Assembly: GCA_001600095.1 (NCBI GenBank)
Contig: BCIX01000001.1
Location: 992,001 to 1,056,000 of the forward strand
DNA length: 64,000 nt
Direction of reading: 5' to 3'
Source: Bullera alba
Taxonomy: Eukaryota; Basidiomycota; Tremellomycetes; Tremellales; Bulleraceae
How positions within the stretch are numbered: position 1 is the first letter of the stretch; every line of letters starts with the position of its first letter. The notes under the pieces were generated by a model. It did no database searches. It saw nothing but the letters and a program-made list of their open reading frames with translations, and was not told where the DNA came from. The translations under genes were made by a program, and so were the position numbers. This document shows positions 36,881 to 49,942 of this stretch, piece after piece.

Positions 36881-38514
36881 ATGGCCGTGATCAACTCTGC
36901 TCAGAACATAGCCCACCTTCCGATAACGTGAGAGCGATCCTAGCGATTGTAATTGTGCGTTACTGACAACTCCTCAAGGCATGCGGTCAAGGTCGCCCTG
37001 TCGGAAGCGGGCTACAAAGTCGTGGACGATCTCAAGGACACCACCGCTGAGGACCTAGCAAAAGGTCTGTCGAAGTCCTAAGCTTTTTGAGCGTGCGTCA
37101 CTGATCGGAACAACAACAGAGCTACGCATACCCGAAACTCAAGCTCGCAACGCATTAAATATCATCAATCAATCCAAGGCAGGTAGGTCACGAGCCTGAG
37201 GATGCCCTACAACATCCAGAGTGCTGAATGCTAGTGTAGGTCCTTCGACGGATCGATCTAGATCTACAGAGCGATTCCCACAGACTCAGATCGCTTCGAC
37301 ACCCGCATCATCCCTTCTGAACAATGCTACCAACCTTCCCCGCTTCAGTACCTTTTGCAACCCACTTGATGATCTGATTGCCGAGTTCAATTCAGACATC
37401 CCATCCCATTGGATTCGGAAAGGCAAGCAGAAGGCAGGATACGATGGCTCGATCTCCCCTGGAATGGTGGTCGAGGTCGCCGGACCACCAGGGAGCGGCA
37501 AAACGTCAATCGGGGTAGCGTTGGCTTTGAGCGCCAGGTTGGGACGATGGACGAATCGTGACGAGGACTCGGATGTTGAGCCGGGAGAAGTGCTCATAGT
37601 TGGTACGTCGGCTCTGCGAACACGGACGATCATTCACTCACTGTATGCTTAGATACGGAAGGAGGCATCACCGGCGAGCGGGTAAGAGATGCAGCGGTTG
37701 CCGTTACACGCAATACAGACGGTATGCCAGCCAAAGTCTGCAACAGGCTGATATCCTAGAATCCGCTGGTGACGCCATCGCCGGCATACACCTGATTCGC
37801 ATCGCGACGCAGGTGCAGATGATGGCTTTCCTGCAGGTCATGGATGAATGGTTGAAGCAGCGGCCAAAGGTGAGCCGTTGCTCTGTGTTGGAAGTGTATC
37901 CTGCTTAGCACTTCTCTTCCCGATGGGTAGATCAATCTGGTGATCATAGACACACTGAGCTTTCACCTGCGCCAGCCTGATATGGACCGCAAGACTCGAT
38001 TCAGAACGATGGAGCTGTGAGTGCCTTTTTTACAACCGCCTGGTGTCAAACTCATGTCTGAGCAGGGTGGGGCAGCAACTTGCCAAAGCCTCGACCATAC
38101 ATCGTTGCGCGGTGGGTTCTGGCCTTCTTTGACATGACTGATCAACATCAGGTCGTCGTGATGGATCAGCTGGCCACTAAATACTTGACCGAGGACAACA
38201 AGCTCGCAACGTTCAACACTGGCGATCGAGCGGTTCTAATGCCTCAGCTAGGTGAGTTGGCCCGCACGTCTTCACGGCTGATTTCTAGGCAATATCTGGG
38301 CATCGGCAAAAGTGATCCGGTTGGTCCTGTTCAGAGGGGCAAAGGGCGACGATCGGCGATATGCCCATGCGTCTACCGCTGCAGGGGATAAAAACGTCAC
38401 TTGGGCTCGATACGATATAGACGTGAGCGGGACTTTTGTCTGGGTGACCTTGACTGACCTCCCGGGTAGAGCGCTGGACTCCCTTTCGAGCCGCCACGTT
38501 CGTCCAAGGGATGA
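36881..38514 (+). CDS. RAD51C: RAD51 paralogue RAD51C-like
   Basis: This is a homologous recombination mediator of the RecA/RAD51 family. An N-terminal helix-hairpin-helix-like region (VKVALSEAGYKVVDDLKD, then LRIPETQARNALNIINQ) precedes the core. Walker A is AGPPGSGKTSIGVAL. DTEGGITGERVRDAA follows, then Walker B NLVIIDTLSFHLRQ, HRCAVVVMDQLATKYL (compare LAVILTNQMTTK in RAD51C) and PQLGNIWASAKVIRLVLFR. A short tail ends SAGLPFEPPRSSKG, reached by the last intron. About ten exons. Motif order and the C-terminal strand fit RAD51C better than Rad55 or Rad57. Its stop is 61 bp from the DRS2-type flippase stop. Confidence 0.87.
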
Positions 38515-38575
38515 AGAACTATCTATCATGCGAATTCTATGCATGCCAAATCCAGGTGACCGAAGCATAGCTGTT

Positions 38576-41500
38576 TTAGTAACCCGTGGGTCGGGCCTGA
38601 CTCGTGTCGTAGGCTCGGATCAACCGGGTCTGATCTTGGTTGTTTGTCTCGGTTTGACTGAATGCGAATCCTCTTTGTCGCCTCATTCGCTGTGTCGCTC
38701 TGACTTTCTTGATGGCTTTTTGGAATCTGAAAATAGAGTCAGCCTGACTTGAAACCCTGCTGATATAGCACCACTCACTGCTCCTGTCTTGGGCGGTAGT
38801 CGGATAAGTTGAACTTCTGGATTTCTTGCACAATGTGGTATGGAGCAGGATAATACGTCCGTCGGTAGCTAGATAGACCATGAGCTCGACCCAAAAGACC
38901 ACAGTCAGGGTAGTGATGGCAGAGTACTCACTACTTCCAGACGTAATCTCTTAGTAGCGCTACAATGGGGAGTAGCAAGAGGACAAAGTAGAACACTGCG
39001 TCTGCCCACAGACGCGGCACGATACCGCGGTACGGCAAGGAGAAATGCAGCAGAGGGGCGATGATCGCGTAAAGCGGAAGCGCGATCATGGTGAAGAGGA
39101 ACGATCCGGGAATAGCGGCCAAAGTGTACTTTGTCCACACGCTAAACGGAAGGATTAGCTGATATATTGATGGAGGATGAGCGTAGCGGACTTACTCTGA
39201 TATCAAGGCGGCTTTGCCCAAGACGGTGAGCAGAACGGCGAGATATAGTGTCGTACCCCAGACCCAAAGTCCCGAGTTCTTGCCATCAGACGCCAACAAG
39301 TCGTTTCTGAAGACGAGAGCCGAGAACGCGAACAGGATCTGCGGGATGTCAGACAACACACACGCGGCGCTGGGATCGAGATCACTCACCACACTGTGGT
39401 AAAAGGCATTGCCGACCCAGTAGAAGAAAGTGATCGGCGTGAAGAAGTAGTTCTGTTGACCGAGCTGATACAGCTGGGGATATCGGTCGAGCATCCGAGC
39501 AGAGACGAATTGATCAAAGATACCAATGACCAGAGGAGGCAGGATGGTGAAGATGACGTTGAAGTAGGACATTGACCAACCCTCGAATGCGATTTGTCCT
39601 GAATAATCGTTGAACCAGGAGTACTGATCGGATGGTCAGCGCTGTACGTCCCATTACCGTCGTGGCTGCGACGTACCCAGAACAGCGTGAGAGCAAACGT
39701 GATATTCTTGTAGAAGGAGACTGTCAAGCAGTCAGCCAAATCCGCTGCAATTAACCTCCATCCGACTTACAGAGGATAAGTTTGGACAGTCGTTGATAAC
39801 TCCATGAGCCGTGAACGAGGAGCAACTTGGTCAAGAAACGGAATTGCGAGATCGCCACATCTGCAGATCTGGCTGCTTGTAGACCCTGCAAGAGTCAGCT
39901 ATGCTTGACATTGCTGGACTCACCTCGACTCCCGAGATACCAACACCGACATGAGCGGCTTGAATCATGCTGACATCGTTGGCTCCGTCTCCGATGGCCA
40001 ACAACGGTGCGTCGGTGCTTCTCTTGACGAGCTTCACGACCAGGGCTTTCTGCAAAGGAGAAACTCGGCCTTCTTGAGTCAGCGCAAGTACGTCTACGCA
40101 TACAAAGTCGACTCACAGCAAATGACCGCCTGTAGGATGATCAGCATAGATCATTGACTCATGTGCCACCGCACTCACCTTGCACATGATGGCCAATTCC
40201 AAGAAGACATCGGAGCAATCCTTCTCCAGAGCGAACGTCAAGCTTTTTCCGTCTGGATCATCTCAGCACTAGTCACGTTTGGGAATCAATCAGACTCACC
40301 AATGATCAAGGCTAATTCCTCTGAATCACCTCCCATCCTCTGATTCTTGATCGCAAAGAGCCGTTTGTTCAATAGCTCCGAGGTCTCGACGGCTGTCTCG
40401 GTGTTGATGATGACCTGTAATAACACGAGTCAGTCATCATCGTCCCATGGGGTATGATCAGCTTACCAGATTCATTGACTCAGATATCAATCGACATGAC
40501 AGACCGATGTTGATCGCCGTTTCTTGTCTGTCACCGGTCAAAACCCAGATCTGTGCAATTTTTAGCTTGACAAAAACACAACCTTTCGTTAAGCTAACCT
40601 TTATGCCCGCCTGCTGGAGTGTGTGGATTGCATCAGGCACGCCCTCCTGCAATTTGTCCTCGATGGCCGTCGCTCCGAGAAGTTGCAGGTCGTACTCGAT
40701 CAATTCTGCCACTTTATCCAGAGCTTCCGCTCTACCCGACATTTGCGACGCCGCTTGGTCGTACATGGCCGCCCATTCGGCGTACTCGCCGTCCGAAATG
40801 TCTCGGTACGCCAAGCACAGTGTCCGCAAGCCTTCCGTAGCGTAATCCTGGGCGAGGAAACTCAGCTCGGGTCCTAATCTCTTCGGTCGCTACACTCACC
40901 TCGAGATGGACCAGTGTTGGTTCCTGGAATTCCTGGTTCGGTGCCAGTCTCTCGTAGATGACCGTGTCCGCTCCTTTGGTGTACAGCTTGATGCGATTGT
41001 CGGGTCCTCTGACGACTGTGGACATCCTCTTTCTTGAAGAGTTGAACTCGCAGACATTGAGCACCTCGTACTCTTCCGACCGACCGTTCACATCAACAAA
41101 GACCGATTTGGGCTTTCTCGTCTGGCGTATCTCATCAGTGACATGCTCAAAGTGCCATAGAAATATCACTCACGTGGAATCTGTATCCAAGCATCTCGGC
41201 ACCGGAAACAAGAGCAGCCTCGTCTGGACTCGACGCTTGATACACCATCTTGCCCTCCTTGACTTCTGGAATGACCGTGTGACAAACGGAGAGCAGGGTC
41301 AAGCTAAAGAACAACCCAATTAGATGAGAGCTATCGATGTCCAGACTCCAGAGGTGGCTCACAATTCGCGTATCGTGGCGCCTTCTTCGGTGTCCTCTTC
41401 TGCACGTTGACGCAGGACATCGAATGTCTTCTGCCCTTGTTCTCGCTTGGCGTCGTCGACAGTCTGCGCAAACATCGTTCCAAAGATGCTACACTCTCGG

Positions 41501-43724
41501 AACTCCATCTCGTTCCGCGTCAATGTACCGGTCTTGTCTGAGAAGATGTAGGCGATCTGTCCCAATTCTTCGACTAGACTCGAGGTACGACAAAGAGCTG
41601 GCGTGTCGGTGGGTGCGTGATACATGTCCAAGTCGGAATTGATCAGAGATGCCTGCCAGAATTTGACCACCTCGATGGTCATGATAAGGCTGTAAAGGGT
41701 CAGAGCAAGTCATGACGGGACGACTCACGAGATGGGGATCAAATTGTTGTATAAGATGATGAAGGTCAGAATGTCCTCGACAAATTGCTTGGCTGCTCGT
41801 TGGATCAGCAAATGGCTCTAAATCAGATTGTAATATCACTGACCTTTGTTGCCGGTAACGTTGCCTCGCAGGTACCATGTCTTGTCCAAGTACAACCACT
41901 AGGTTTGGTCAGGGAGGTCCTACTACCAATCCGTATCCTTACTTACCTTCCTAATGCTGCTTCCGATCGTGGAAACCAGAGAAAGGACCAGGAGCAGGAT
42001 GAACAAGTACAAGATTTGTCGGTTGACCTGTCGCTCTACAGCGGTTCGCTTGACCGGAGCATCGCTGCAGCACATCAGCTCGGCTCAACAACATGCGCGG
42101 ACTTGTTGCTCACGTGGCATTCCGCATCAACTTCGTTTCGTGACCGGCGTTGACGACGATACCGTAGACCCATTCAGTGTTTCTCAATTGAGCGCCTCGT
42201 AGCAGCATCTGATTGGGCCCGACGGGTACTTTGGCAGGAGCGGAACCAGGATGGGCGGAGGAGAGATGAAGCGTTCCGTCGTAAGTGTACAACGAGGAGT
42301 TTGGCGGTTCGGACATCAGGTGTCCCCTCAACAGCGAGACAGCCTGTGGATTGGTGAGAGCAGCAGTAGAGGGGTGAGCCTGCTTGATCTTCAAGTTGGT
42401 CTCTCTAGAAACGAAAGATGAGCGGCTGTGTGGCATTATTCATTAGCCCGGCCAGCCACTTACCCGTCTAGATTGGCAGTCTCCACATAACATAGGCCAT
42501 CAGGCTCACTACTGCTGATCAACACCATATCGGCGGGAATAAAGCTATCGGCCGCGAGCCTCAGTACATCCCCTACTCTTAGCCTGCGCCAGGGTCGTGC
42601 CTCGAACTGCTGGTTGACGAGCACCTCTGCGGGATTGTTGTTCAGAGATCGATCCGAGGCGTGTCGTTTCTGAGCAGAGATATCAGCACAGAGCATAAAG
42701 TCTGGCTAAGAGGGACTTGCCAGATCTTCCTGGATCTCTTTGAAAGCACTGGCTATCAAGACGACTGCCAATGGAACAATAGTGGTATAATGACCGGTGG
42801 GCGATACGTTGGGAACTTGCTGAATACATGCTTCGCGGAGATCAGTGACCGATAGCTAGAGGGACTCATCGATACGCACCAGTGAACAAGAAGAACAGAT
42901 TCGCAGAACGGGAGAACTCGGCTGAAGAAGTGTCAGCGGAGGAACGGCGAGATTCTGCTGGAACACATACCGAACAAGAACTTTGGCAGGAAGGTTATTG
43001 GACCGTATTTCCCCGTTGCGACAGCGTTGCTCTCAAAGCCCTTGACTCTGTTGCCCTCTGGGTCATTCAGGTTGATCTCCCTTGGCACGCCGTCAAACTT
43101 GGATTTCCTCCGCAGTAGCCTGTTCACGCCAAAGGTCCAGTCCACGTCCGTCAGGTAGTCTTCCTTGATCCTCGACCATCTTCCTCTTCTCGACCTTGCG
43201 TACGGTCCTTGTGCGGGCGCAGAGAAGGAATACGCAGATGGTCCCTCGTCATCATCCAGAAAGTCTGTACCAGCTCCATATCCCTTTGAAGGGTGATACT
43301 GCTTGTCGTCATTGGGACCGGAAAAGCCAGCTGGGACTGCTCCTGAGCCGGCGAACGGTTGATCCATCAACGAAGGTTGAGATTGGCCAAAGCCTCGGGC
43401 TACGTTTACTGTCGAGGTGGAAGGATCCGCTGGTGTATATGCGTTCGACCGAGATGGGTGCGCATAATCGTCATCGCTGTTATCGGAGTCAGAGACTACG
43501 GGACCATGGTACAGGGATACTCACTCGTCAAAGAAGGGGTCCATTGCATAGCCGGATTGCTTGCCTTTGCCGTTGTTCCCGTGAAGGCCATCTCCAGGGC
43601 GAGAGCTGGAAGCTGCGCCATATGGATTCGAATCGTCCTCGTCGGCGAAGGGATCGTCCTGAAAGTCTGCTGACCGAGCCGACTTTGGCTGCGGACTCAG
43701 AATATCATCGAAAGGGTTCGACAT
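38576..43724 (-). CDS. DRS2: P4-ATPase phospholipid flippase, Drs2 type
   Basis: This large trans-Golgi/endosomal aminophospholipid flippase has about 1300 residues in many exons. It starts MSNPFDDIL, with an NPF tripeptide, and has an acidic, disordered N-terminus before [24 protein letters not shown] and [15 protein letters not shown] (over an intron) belong to the actuator domain. The catalytic Asp is in [15 protein letters not shown] (about 41530). [15 protein letters not shown] and [20 protein letters not shown] are the P-domain motifs. The C-terminal cytosolic tail is the Drs2 signature, ending [26 protein letters not shown] and a [17 protein letters not shown] end. Drs2 needs a Cdc50 partner, not found in this window. 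It is divergent from TOP2. Confidence 0.93.
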
Positions 43725-44141
43725 CTCGCGTTCCTTCTGCAGCTGGCAGAACGAAGTGTGATGGTCAGTCACCTTGGTTCACTGCTCTATAGCTGAAGAC
43801 CTGGGACATTGCATGGTGGCAGGTGGACTACGCGACACCGCAGCGGAATCAAATCTAGCCTGGGGTCCTGTTTACGTAAGCGTTTATTTCGCTACGCGAC
43901 GTGTGTTGACTTTCCGCGTTGTTTTGTCAACAGTACTGAAGTTGGGTGTTGGTTTCATAGCATGCCAACAGGTGTGAGATCAACATTGAGATTACTAACT
44001 TTTCAACTTCGACAGCAACCAGTGACCACAGCCTCGAGTGCACTCAGATTCGCCCCGCATACCTGTCAAGGGTATAGTCGCCCATACTCGACGCCCTCGC
44101 CGAGCATTGCGAACACCAAATCGCTCAATACCCTTGTCAAG
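43725..44141. promoter_or_regulatory. Divergent promoter DRS2 / TOP2 with two ACGCGA words
   Basis: ACGCGA occurs at 43830-43835 and 43894-43899, within 320 bp of the main TOP2 ATG. A likely leader intron lies at 43974-44015 with gtgaga, a perfect tactaac branch site and acag. The part from 43962 on is also open in the TOP2 frame and is listed separately. Confidence 0.35.
43962..44141 (+). other. Possible upstream start giving a longer TOP2 N-terminus
   Basis: An ATG at 43962 lies 60 codons before the main TOP2 ATG in the same frame with no stop between. The 42-nt intron at 43974-44015 is a multiple of three, so the frame stays open spliced or not. The encoded stretch has no Asp or Glu, several Arg and Lys, many Ser/Thr/Ala, and contains YSRPYSTPSPS, which resembles an MPP R-3 cleavage site. 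This could be a mitochondrial presequence or simply an open leader. Confidence 0.35.
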
Positions 44142-47100
44142 ATGTCCGACAGCGGACAGTCACAGGGATTCGTGCTGGACGATAGCGAGTCGGACGGCTA
44201 TGTCCAAACAAGCAAAGTAGTCAAGCCGAAGAAAGCCCCTGCCGTCAAGAAGGCTACAGCCGCCGCTGGTCCAAGCAAAGCTAAGGTATGTGCGAGAGGA
44301 AGACTCTGGCTCATACCACTTGCAGGCACCAGCAAAGAAGCCTGCAGCGAAGAAGGTCCCACTCGCTACCAAGAAGACGCCAAACGACTCAATCAGCGAG
44401 GATGAGGAGACAGACTATGTCAAGACGCCGGCCAAATCAAAGGCCCAGGACGTCCAAGATGTCGACATGTCGGGAGATGAGAATGCTGCGCCGAAGAAGG
44501 CTTCAGGGTCTGGCAAGAATGCCAGCGAGATGTATCAGAAGGTGAGGTTATCTGCCCTCACGGTTCTGCACCAGAGCTAATGCTTCTTAGCTATCCCAAT
44601 TGGAGCATGTGTTGAAACGACCAGATACCTATATCGGATCTATCGAGGCGATCACCCAGCCGATGTGGGTTTACGATGCAGAGACTAGTATGATGGCAAA
44701 CAGGTGAGCCCCAACGGTTCTACTCAGGCTAATCCATAGACCTACGACCTATGTCCCTGGATTCTTCAAGATCTTTGACGAGATCTTGGTCAATGCCGCA
44801 GACAACAAGGTAGGTTCAATAATCTAGCCCAAGTTTCTGACGATATAGATCAACGACGAAACTATGGACACGCTCAAGGTCACCATTGACAGAGAGAAGA
44901 ACCAAATCTCAGTGCTCAACAACGGTCGAGGTATTCCGGTAGAAATGCACAAGAAGGAGGGTATCATGATCCCAGAGCTCATCTTTGGCCACCTGTGAGT
45001 CTGTTTCTGGGCAAGTGGCTATGTACTGAGCAGTTATAGGCTCACATCGAGTAACTACGATGATGACCAGAAGAAGTTGACTGGTGGTCGTAACGGTTAT
45101 GGAGCAAAGTTGACCAACATCTACTCCCTGGAGTTCAGTGAGTGGCCAGTCGATGCCCGGTGCTAACCCAAACAGTTGTTGAGACAGCCGACAAGACAAG
45201 CGGAAAAAAATACAAACAGGTGTTCTCCAACAACATGAGCAAAAAGGGCGAGCCTAAGGTGAGTGAACAAGCTGAGCGGAGCTGACTATAAGATCACCGC
45301 CAACCCCAAGGGCGAAGAGTACACCAAGATCACGTTCACGCCCGATCTGAAGCGGTTCGGGATGAACAGTATCGACGACGACACCAACTCCCTGCTCATG
45401 AAGCGAGTGTATGACATGGCGGGTACCGTACCTAACATCAAGGTCTTCCTAAACGGCGAGAGGCTGAAAATCAAGGGGTTCAAGCAAGTGAGTGGACGGC
45501 AATCACGCCCGAGCTGACATATCAGTACGTGGAGATGTACCTCAAGTCGACTACCCAGGCCCAAGAGCAGGCAGCTGGAGGTGCTGCGGTTGTGAAGCCA
45601 CCCTTGATCTACGAAGTCGTCAACAAGCGATGGGAGGTCGCGTTTGCGCTTTCCGATGGTCAACCTCAGCATGTGTCGTTTGCCAATTCGATCGCCACTA
45701 CAAAGGGAGGAACGCACGTCGACATGCTTACGACGCAGCTAGCGAACAAGCTGTGAGTCACCCAGGCCCGCTCCTAGCTCATCTGTAGACTCGACCAGAT
45801 CAAGAAGAAGAACAAGGCTGCTCCGGTCAAAGCTTTCCAGGTCAAAAACCACATGTGGATCTTCGTAAATGCTCTCGTGGAAAACCCCGCTTTCGACTCG
45901 CAGACCAAAGAAACATTGACGCTCAAGGCATCTGCGTTTGGAAGCAAATGTGACCTATCGGAGGACTTTGTGAAGAAAGGTGCGTTCGATACGACGATGA
46001 GCGGGCTCTGGAGCTACCGGCTGATATGCGCAGTCGCTAAATCTGGTATCATCGACAATGTCCTGAGCTGGGCCAAGTTCAAGCAGGACCAGATCTTGAA
46101 GAAGACCGACGGAGATAAACGACTTCGGTTGGTAATCCTGTGTGAGACTATGAGCTGACATCGCAGTATTTCCGGTATCGTCAAGCTGGAAGATGCCAAC
46201 AACGCGGGAGGAAGGAACGGAAAGAGATGTACCCTGATTCTTACGGAAGGAGACTCCGCCAAAGCTCTCGCCGTCTCCGGTCTGGCTGTGGTCGGTCGAG
46301 ACGACTACGGTGTTTTCCCCTTGCGTGGAAAACTGCTTAACGTGCGAGAAGCCGGTCACGATCAGATCACAAAAAACGTCGAGCTGTCCCACATCAAGAA
46401 AATTCTCGGGCTGAAACACGGTCAAACCTACACCTCGGTCGACAGTCTGCGATACGGTCACCTCATGATCATGACCGATCAAGATCACGATGGTTCGCAT
46501 ATCAAAGGTCTGATCATCAACTTCTTGGATCACTTCTACCCCTCTTTGCTGAAGATTCCGGACTTTTTGGTCGAGTTCATCACCCCTATCGTCAAGGTAT
46601 GGAAGGGAAAGCAGGAGCACAGCTTCTACACCATGCCCCAGTACGAAGAGTGGAAGGCGGAGAACAATGACGGCAAAGGGTGGGACTCGAAGTACTACAA
46701 GGTGAGTTATCGAAGCCATGTCGTCCTCTGACGCTTGTAGGGTTTGGGTACTAGCACTTCGGCAGATGCCAAGAAGTACTTCAACGCTCTGGACAGACAC
46801 AGACTGGCCTTCGACACGCTGAAGGATGAGGATCGGGGCTTGATCGACATGGCGTTCAACAAGAAGAAGGCTGATGATCGTAAGGAGTGGCTGAGGCAGT
46901 TCAGGGTGAGTAAAATACGGGAACGTGAGCTGACGGAAGCCCGGTACATTCCTCGACCACGACATCAAGTCATTGCCCATCTCCGACTTTGTCAACAAAG
47001 AGCTCATCCTGTTCTCGATGGCCGACAACATACGATCGATACCCTCAATGGCGGATGGTCTGAAGCCTGGTCAACGAAAGGTTCTATATGGTTGCTTCAA

Positions 47101-49511
47101 GCGTAACTTGACCAAGGAAATCAAGGTCGCTCAATTGGCTGGTTTCGTGTCCGAGAAGACGGCCTACCATCATGGTGAAGTCAGTTTGACGATGACGATC
47201 GTTGGTCTGGCGCAAAACTTTGTCGGAAGCAACAATATCGAGCTGCTGGAACCCAGAGGTCAATTCGGTACCCGTATTGCTGTGAGTGGAATCGTTCTGA
47301 CCAAGGCTGATCTAGACTAGGGTGGTAAAGATGCGGCCAGTGCTCGATACATTTACACCAACTTGCCAAGGATCACGCGAACCATCTTCCACCCGGCTGA
47401 CGATGGATTGCTCAACTACATGACCGAAGACGGCATGCCAATTGAGCCAGAGTATTATCTGCCAGTGCTGCCGATGATCCTGGTCAACGGTGCTGAGGGT
47501 ATTGGAACAGGTGAGAAATACATCAGTGAGTCGGACTAACAGCGTAGGATGGAGTACTGCGATTCCCAACTTCAACCCCGTGGAAATCGTCGAAAACCTG
47601 CGAAGGATGATGCGAGGTGAAGAACCGGAAAGGATGAACCCATGGTTCAGAGGCTTCAGAGTGAGTTTGTTCAAACGGAAGTTTGCTGATCATTGCAGGG
47701 TGAAATCGAGCGAATCGAGCCGGACAAGTACAAAGCCAGCGGTATCATCGAGAAAATATCCGATACTTGCCTGGAGATCACCGAGCTTCCCATCCGCAAA
47801 TGGACCCAAGACTTCAAAGAGATGCTCGAAGAAATGACGTCGGGCACGGAGAAAGTCAAAGCCACGATCAAGGTGAGTCATTGCACACATCAGTAACTGA
47901 CAGTTTCAGGACTACGAAGAGCACCACACGGATACTACGGTCCACTTCAAGCTGTACATGAACGAGGCGAACATGAAAGCTGCCGAAGAAGAAGGCTTGG
48001 ACAAGCGATTCAAGATCTCCAACTCGATCACCACCAGCAACATGGTCTGTTTCGACCTGAACGGCAAGATCAAGAAGTACACCTCGGCCGAAGAGATCTT
48101 GGTGGACTTCTTCCACAAGCGACTCGAGTTCTACGGTCTGAGAAAGGTACGATGGAATGTGATGGGCAGTGGCTGATTCTTTTAGCAATATCTTGCCGAC
48201 GAGCTGAACAAGCAATTCGAGAAGCTGTCAAATCAAGCTCGATTCGTCACAATGATCATCGACAAGACTCTGATTGTGTCCAACAAGAAGAAATCGATCA
48301 TCGTGGCCGAATTGCGAGATCTCAAGTTCAGGCCGTTCCCGAAGAACAATAAGGCCAAAGATGCAGGCGAGGTGGAAGACGCCTTGGAGGAGGCCGATGA
48401 GGGTATGGCCAGCGACTACGACTATCTGCTCGGCATGGCCATCTGGAGCTTAACGTCTGAGAAGGTGAGCCCAGAAGGAGCAAGATAGTGGCTGACGGGG
48501 CAGGTCGACAAATTGCTGGCGGAACGTGACCACAAAGAGCTCGAGTTGATCGCTCTACTCAAGTTGACCCCTCAGGATATCTGGAACAACGACCTCGACA
48601 AGTTCCTAGAGGAATGGGCTGTGAGTGCAGGTGGAAATTATACCGACTATGTCAATGCTGATGGGAACAGCTTCTTCTCGAGATGGATGTCGAGGCTGCT
48701 AAGGGTGCCAAGCCGAAGACCAAAGCGGCCATCAAAGCGGCCATCAAGAAGAAGAAGAGGGCCGCCGGCGACGACACGGACGAGTCGGATGACTTCAAGC
48801 CTGTCGCGAAGGCCAAAGCGAAACCCGCAGCAAAAGCAGCGGCCAAGGCATCACCCGTCAAGTCTCCAGCCAAGCGTGACAGGTGAGTGAGTCCGCTTGG
48901 GGTCAGAAGCTGACGTGTAGTGCCAATGTCAGCGATGGCTCCGAGGCGGAAGCGAAGCCCCTCAAGAAGGTTGCCAAACCACGAGCCAAGCCAGCGCCCA
49001 AGAAGCCAGTCGTTGAAGCTAAGCCTATTGAGCCAGCTTCCGATTCCGATGACGGTGAGTTTTGGATTACGTGGGCGCCGCTGACCAGGTAGCATACATC
49101 GTCCCTGCGGATCTCGCTCCCGTGGCCCCCAAAGCGAAGTCTGTCAAGAAGGATATTCTAGACGACGATGAGGATGAGATTCTGAAGCCGGCGGCGAAAC
49201 CAAAGCCAAAGGCTCCGAAAGCGCCTGCGAAGATGAAAGTTGTGTCGGAGTCGGAGGAGTCTGAGTTTGAGATGGAGGCGGAATTGGTCAAGCCGGCAAA
49301 GAAGGCAGTCGGGAAAGCAAAGGCCAAAAAGGTAGAGTCGGACTTCGACGAGGATGACGAGTCGTGAGTGCTAGACATGAGAAATAGAGAAAGCGTCTCT
49401 GACATCGCTCACAGAGACTTCATCCCGGCTGTGAGGACGGCAGGACCCCGGGCGGGTCGAGCGGTCGCAAAGAAGGCAGCGTACATCGAGATGTCTGATG
49501 ACGATGAGTAG
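44142..49511 (+). CDS. TOP2: DNA topoisomerase II
   Basis: This type IIA topoisomerase, about 1500 residues in over 20 exons, passes duplexes through a double-strand break. The GHKL ATPase has RPDTYIGSIEA, FDEILVNAADNK, NNGRGIPVE and GGRNGYGAKLTNIYS. TOPRIM has LTEGDSAKALAVSG and MTDQDHDGSHIKG. The breakage domain carries QFGTRIA, then GGKDAASARYIYT with the active-site Tyr joined across an intron. Later come ILVNGAEGIGTGWST and EITELPIRKWTQDFKE. The C-terminus is the usual disordered, Lys-rich, acidic-patch tail with nuclear-localisation-like runs and ends YIEMSDDDE. The start MSDSGQSQGFVLDD is the usual nuclear form. See the separate entry for an in-frame upstream start. Confidence 0.96.
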
Positions 49512-49942
49512 AACGAGTGATAACGGACGATGGCCGAGGCGTTTCGCGCTGTGTAAAGTTCTGGGTTTCGAGTAGACGCGTGTACATTAGATCATGATAT
49601 GATGCAGTGATGGACGATGCGTGGACATCCTGACGGCTGTCTACAGCGTCTAGGTATTCGTATCATGAGGACGCAGGATAACCTGTGACATCTTAGGCCT
49701 GGTGAGGCGGGCCTGGTCGACACGCGTGCCCTTTTGGAGCCCCACAAAAGTCAATCTTCGGTGTTTCTGGGCGTGTTGAGAAAGCGATCTGGCTACCTTG
49801 TGAACCTTTGTCAACCAATACCTTCGCAAGCAGTCACAATCAGTCTAGTCGACACTGTTGCACAGACAGCTGACCCATCAACAGAAGGTCTTCATCACTG
49901 GTCTTACGGGAAGCGCCAGCGAGCTTCACGTGAAAGCGAAAT
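49512..49942. promoter_or_regulatory. TOP2-WAPL intergenic region with two ACGCGT boxes
   Basis: ACGCGT (the MluI cell-cycle box sequence) occurs at 49576-49581 and 49722-49727, both upstream of the WAPL ATG. The region also contains the TOP2 3' end. A cohesin regulator under MBF-like control would be expected biologically, but binding is not shown here. Confidence 0.4.

Noticed and set aside
45955..47031. 358-codon minus-strand ORF inside TOP2
   Set aside because: It is antisense to well-conserved TOP2 exons; the composition mirrors the coding strand and there is no family resemblance.
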